Assembly: GCA_965230625.1 (NCBI GenBank)
Contig: CBDDLL010000001.1
Coordinates: forward strand, 3,968,001 to 4,032,000
DNA length: 64,000 nucleotides
DNA from: Saccharicrinis sp965230625
GTDB taxonomy: Bacteria; Bacteroidota; Bacteroidia; Bacteroidales; Marinilabiliaceae
Direction of reading: 5' to 3'
Part shown: in pieces, positions 61,881 to 64,000 of the stretch
Numbering within the stretch: position 1 is the first letter of the stretch
Layout of the letters: each line of letters starts with the position of its first letter
Position numbers and translations under genes: made by a program
The notes under the pieces: generated by a model
The model's database searches: none
What the model saw: only the letters and a program-made list of their open reading frames with translations
What the model was told of the DNA's origin: nothing

Positions 61881-62582
61881 ATGAAAAATCTTCTATTATC
61901 TACCGGTTTATTGTTAACACTTTTTTTGTGTTTGCAATGTAATGCTATGGCTCTCCAAAATATTCAATCTGAACAAACTATTTTTGAAACAGTTGATAAG
62001 GTGCCAGTTTTTAAAAAAAGTGGGGGAAATGTTCAAAAGTATTTAGCTAAAAATCTAAAATATCCCATTGATGCTTTGGCTAAGGAGATCGAAGGAAAAG
62101 TACTAGTATCTTTTGTTGTTACTTCAAAAGGGGAATTGTCAGATATTAAAATTGTTAAAGGATTAAGTGAAAGTACCAATTCGGAAGCATTAAGAGTGGT
62201 TGAAACAATGCAAGACTGGAAACCAGGTGAAATAAGTAAAACAAAGGTTAATACAAGAGTAACTATTCCTGTTCATTTTTATCTTTCAGATGAAAATTTA
62301 AATATTGTAAAACAATTAAAACCTTTCTATCAAAATAATAAACCACCTTTGTTTGTATTAGACAACAAAAAAGTTTTAGGCTTAACTACTTTAGAGTATT
62401 ATAATGTAAAATCGATAAGAGTTATATGCCAAATTTTAGGCTTAAAAGAGTATTATAATGTAAAATCGATAAGAGTTATAAAAGGAGAAAGAGCAATTGC
62501 CCTTTATGGCCAAGATGCAAAAAATGGAGTTTTAGTTATTGAAACAAAAAATGGAACTCCTAGACATCATAAAAGACATTAA
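61881..62582 (+). CDS. TonB C-terminal domain protein with plug-like tail and internal duplication
   Basis: About 233 residues. ATG 61881 is chosen for the signal sequence MKNLLLSTGLLLTLFLCLQC; ATG 61854 and 61875 are alternatives. The TonB_C domain (about 48-145) reads YLAKNLKYPIDALAKEIEGKVLVSFVV and PVHFYLSDENL. The C-terminal tail has YNVKSIRVIKGERAIALYG followed by KNGVLVIETKNG. It imitates the plug hallmark of SusC-type receptors, a feature seen in other Bacteroidota TonB-domain proteins. A 33-bp exact direct repeat duplicates EYYNVKSIRVI within this tail. The first cysteine (LQCNA) could be a lipobox. It probably acts in energy transduction or as a periplasmic TonB-like adaptor. Confidence 0.8.
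   Translation: MKNLLLSTGLLLTLFLCLQCNAMALQNIQSEQTIFETVDKVPVFKKSGGNVQKYLAKNLKYPIDALAKEIEGKVLVSFVVTSKGELSDIKIVKGLSESTNSEALRVVETMQDWKPGEISKTKVNTRVTIPVHFYLSDENLNIVKQLKPFYQNNKPPLFVLDNKKVLGLTTLEYYNVKSIRVICQILGLKEYYNVKSIRVIKGERAIALYGQDAKNGVLVIETKNGTPRHHKRH
62375..62481 (+). repeat. Recent tandem duplication inside the TonB-domain gene
   Basis: A 33-bp sequence starting GAGTATTATAATGTAAAATC at 62395 recurs exactly at 62449, 54 bp apart. The flanking TTTTAGGCTTAA recurs 60 bp apart (62375 and 62435), so a 6-bp indel separates the copies. The reading frame is kept, adding about 18 residues. Confidence 0.9.
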
Positions 62583-62604
62583 ATACATGTAATATTTATT
62601 TGGA

Positions 62605-62636
62605 GGGAATTTGTTCTGTGAATGAGTTCCCTTTTC
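62605..62636 (+). terminator. Possible terminator before the Ste24-like gene
   Basis: The stem AGGGAA/TTCCCT has a 17-nt loop and TTTT tail, 23 bases after the TonB-domain gene. It is short but well placed. Confidence 0.45.
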
Positions 62637-62668
62637 TTATATATTTGTGCATTAAAAAAATTAATTAA

Positions 62669-63904
62669 ATGCATACTTACATTTTTTATTCCATTGTCTT
62701 AATAATTGTTTTAGAATTCGCTTGGGAGAGGTTTCTGCTGTACTTAAATACAACAAAATGGAGCGATAAAATTCCTGATGAGCTTAAGGGTATTTATGAT
62801 GAAGAAAAATATGCTAAACAGCAAAGATATTCCAAAGTCAATTATAAATTTGGTTGGTTTACTGGTATTTATGGAATTGTATTAGTGTTGTTAATGTTGT
62901 TTTTAGATGGATTTGCTTATTTAGATAGTTTAATAAGTTCTTCTACAGATAACAACATTTTTAGAGCTGTAATATTTCTAGGAACTCTTGGTTTGGCTTC
63001 TACAATTCTTAATCTTCCATTTTCGGTTTATAGTACTTTTGTTATTGAAGAACGATTTGGTTTTAATAAAACAACCTATAAAACATTTGTTTTAGATTTA
63101 ATAAAATCTCTTGTTATAGGAGCTATTTTAGGAGGGGGGATATTAGCTTTGCTTATTTGGTTTTATGAGAGTACTGGAGAATATTTTTGGCTATATGCAT
63201 GGGGATTAGTTACAGCCTTTATGTTATTTATAACCATGTTTTATACATCTATTTTGTTGCCGCTTTTTAATAAACAAACACCTCTGGAAGATGGAGAATT
63301 AAAAATAGCTATTGAGGAGTTCTGTAAAAAGGCAAAGTTTAAGTTAGATAATATTTATATAATGGATGGTTCCAAAAGGAGTACTAAAGCAAATGCATTT
63401 TTTAGTGGATTAGGAGCTAAAAAAAGAATTGTATTATACGATACTTTAGTTAATGATTTGAAGATTGATGAAATTGTTGGTGTTTTAGCACATGAAATAG
63501 GTCATTATAAAAAGAAACATACGCTTTGGGGTATGCTTAGTGGTATTGCACAAACAGGCGTTATGTTATATATATTTTCGTTGTTTGTAGATTCCCCAGA
63601 ACTATCAAGAGCATTAGGGGTAGAAGAACCAGCCTTTCATATTGGATTAATTGCTTTTGGTATTTTATATAGTCCAATATCTGGTATTACGGGTTTGATA
63701 TCAATTGTACTTTCTCGTAAAAATGAATACGAAGCTGATGCATTTGCAGCTAAATACCATAATTCAGATTCACTGATAGAAGCACTAAAAACCATTTCGG
63801 TTAATGCTCTAAGTAATTTGACTCCTCACTCTTGGTATGTGTTTTTTCATTATTCGCATCCTCCATTATTGCAGAGAGTTAAGGCTTTAAAGAAAGTAGG
63901 GTGA
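62669..63904 (+). CDS. Ste24-like M48 CAAX-type membrane endopeptidase
   Basis: A 411-residue integral membrane metalloprotease with several hydrophobic segments. The CAAX-protease N-terminal domain (about 1-200) includes STFVIEERFGFNKTTYKTFVLD. The catalytic zinc motif is VLAHEIGHYKKKHTLWG, and the third ligand lies in SRKNEYEADAFAAKY. The C terminus, HSWYVFFHYSHPPLLQRVKAL, is the Ste24 signature. In bacteria such enzymes process or degrade membrane proteins; prenyl substrates are not expected. It is unrelated in architecture to the short M48 protein at 1605-2399 beyond the shared protease fold. Confidence 0.95.
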   Translation: MHTYIFYSIVLIIVLEFAWERFLLYLNTTKWSDKIPDELKGIYDEEKYAKQQRYSKVNYKFGWFTGIYGIVLVLLMLFLDGFAYLDSLISSSTDNNIFRAVIFLGTLGLASTILNLPFSVYSTFVIEERFGFNKTTYKTFVLDLIKSLVIGAILGGGILALLIWFYESTGEYFWLYAWGLVTAFMLFITMFYTSILLPLFNKQTPLEDGELKIAIEEFCKKAKFKLDNIYIMDGSKRSTKANAFFSGLGAKKRIVLYDTLVNDLKIDEIVGVLAHEIGHYKKKHTLWGMLSGIAQTGVMLYIFSLFVDSPELSRALGVEEPAFHIGLIAFGILYSPISGITGLISIVLSRKNEYEADAFAAKYHNSDSLIEALKTISVNALSNLTPHSWYVFFHYSHPPLLQRVKALKKVG

Positions 63905-63945
63905 TTATAAACTAACTTTGTAGTACTTTTGATTCTTATTTTGGT

Positions 63946-64000
63946 ATGAAGATAGAAATAGTTACAATAGGAGATGAACTATTAATAGGTCAGGTTGTTG
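63946..64000 (+). CDS. cinA: CinA-family protein, 5' end only
   Basis: The last 55 bases encode MKIEIVTIGDELLIGQVV, the conserved N terminus of CinA (competence/damage-inducible, nicotinamide-nucleotide or ADP-ribose pyrophosphatase-type) and MoeA-like proteins. The gene runs off the window. It begins 41 bp after the Ste24-like gene. Confidence 0.85.
   Translation, partial: MKIEIVTIGDELLIGQVV

Noticed and set aside
62605..62636. Strong terminator between the TonB-domain and Ste24-like genes
   Set aside because: The stem is only 6 bp with a 17-nt loop. It is kept as a low-confidence feature and not used to argue for transcript boundaries.
1..64000. CRISPR array, insertion sequence, prophage or integrase attachment site
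   Set aside because: No regularly spaced repeats, transposase, integrase or phage genes were seen anywhere in the window.

Overview
The window looks like chromosomal DNA of a Bacteroidota bacterium, probably a marine member of the class Bacteroidia (the order Marinilabiliales is a guess from gene content). The evidence is low GC, a SusC/SusD pair, several secreted proteins ending in a type IX secretion (T9SS) sorting domain, TANNTTTG-type -7 promoter boxes, weak Shine-Dalgarno use, DUF4249 and DUF4389 proteins, and a plug-like tail on a TonB-domain protein. No rRNA gene, canonical tRNA, CRISPR array or intact insertion sequence was seen.

Layout. 1-4.7 kb: folD, a small conserved protein, a three-gene membrane/protease operon on the minus strand, and a WYL regulator. 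4.7-8.7 kb: a probable RNA-repair island. It holds the divergent WYL regulator, an intergenic region with what I read as a circularly permuted tRNA-like RNA followed by a second T-arm module, a slipin (SPFH) gene, and an rtcB RNA ligase gene interrupted by a one-base frameshift. 8.9-14.4 kb: trhO, a GreA-like factor, a YfiR/SpoIIE phosphatase and acs. 14.6-17.7 kb: a Crp/Fnr regulator with two single-domain rhodaneses and a CoA-disulfide-reductase/rhodanese fusion.

17.8-40.6 kb: a carbohydrate/sulfated-glycan locus. It has two paralogous secreted DNRLRE/CBM96-like proteins, two formylglycine-type sulfatases, SusC/SusD, a secreted and a cytoplasmic FAD-dependent oxidoreductase of the same family, and a sodium:solute symporter. 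No glycoside hydrolase is recognisable. The units are tied together by CG-centred palindromes resembling LacI-family operators. Four promoter regions carry three palindromes at the same 19-bp then 12-bp centre spacing, a fifth keeps the 19-bp pair and a sixth has one site. An AraC regulator and a VOC protein lie inside the locus on the minus strand.

40.7-64 kb: housekeeping and envelope genes. These include an MBL hydrolase, an MFS transporter, a coiled-coil lipoprotein and a DUF2007-Usp fusion. The threonine operon carries a Thr-rich leader peptide, thrA, a phosphoglycerate-mutase-like proposed homoserine kinase, and thrC. After it come a TPR protein, a CARDB/T9SS protein, a TonB receptor with a DUF4249 partner, a nitrilase-family amidase, a TonB-domain protein with a recent internal duplication, a Ste24-like protease and the first bases of cinA.

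Most worth a second look are the permuted tRNA-like RNA beside slipin and rtcB, and the fixed-spacing operator arrays. Everything here was read by eye; no database search or folding program was run.
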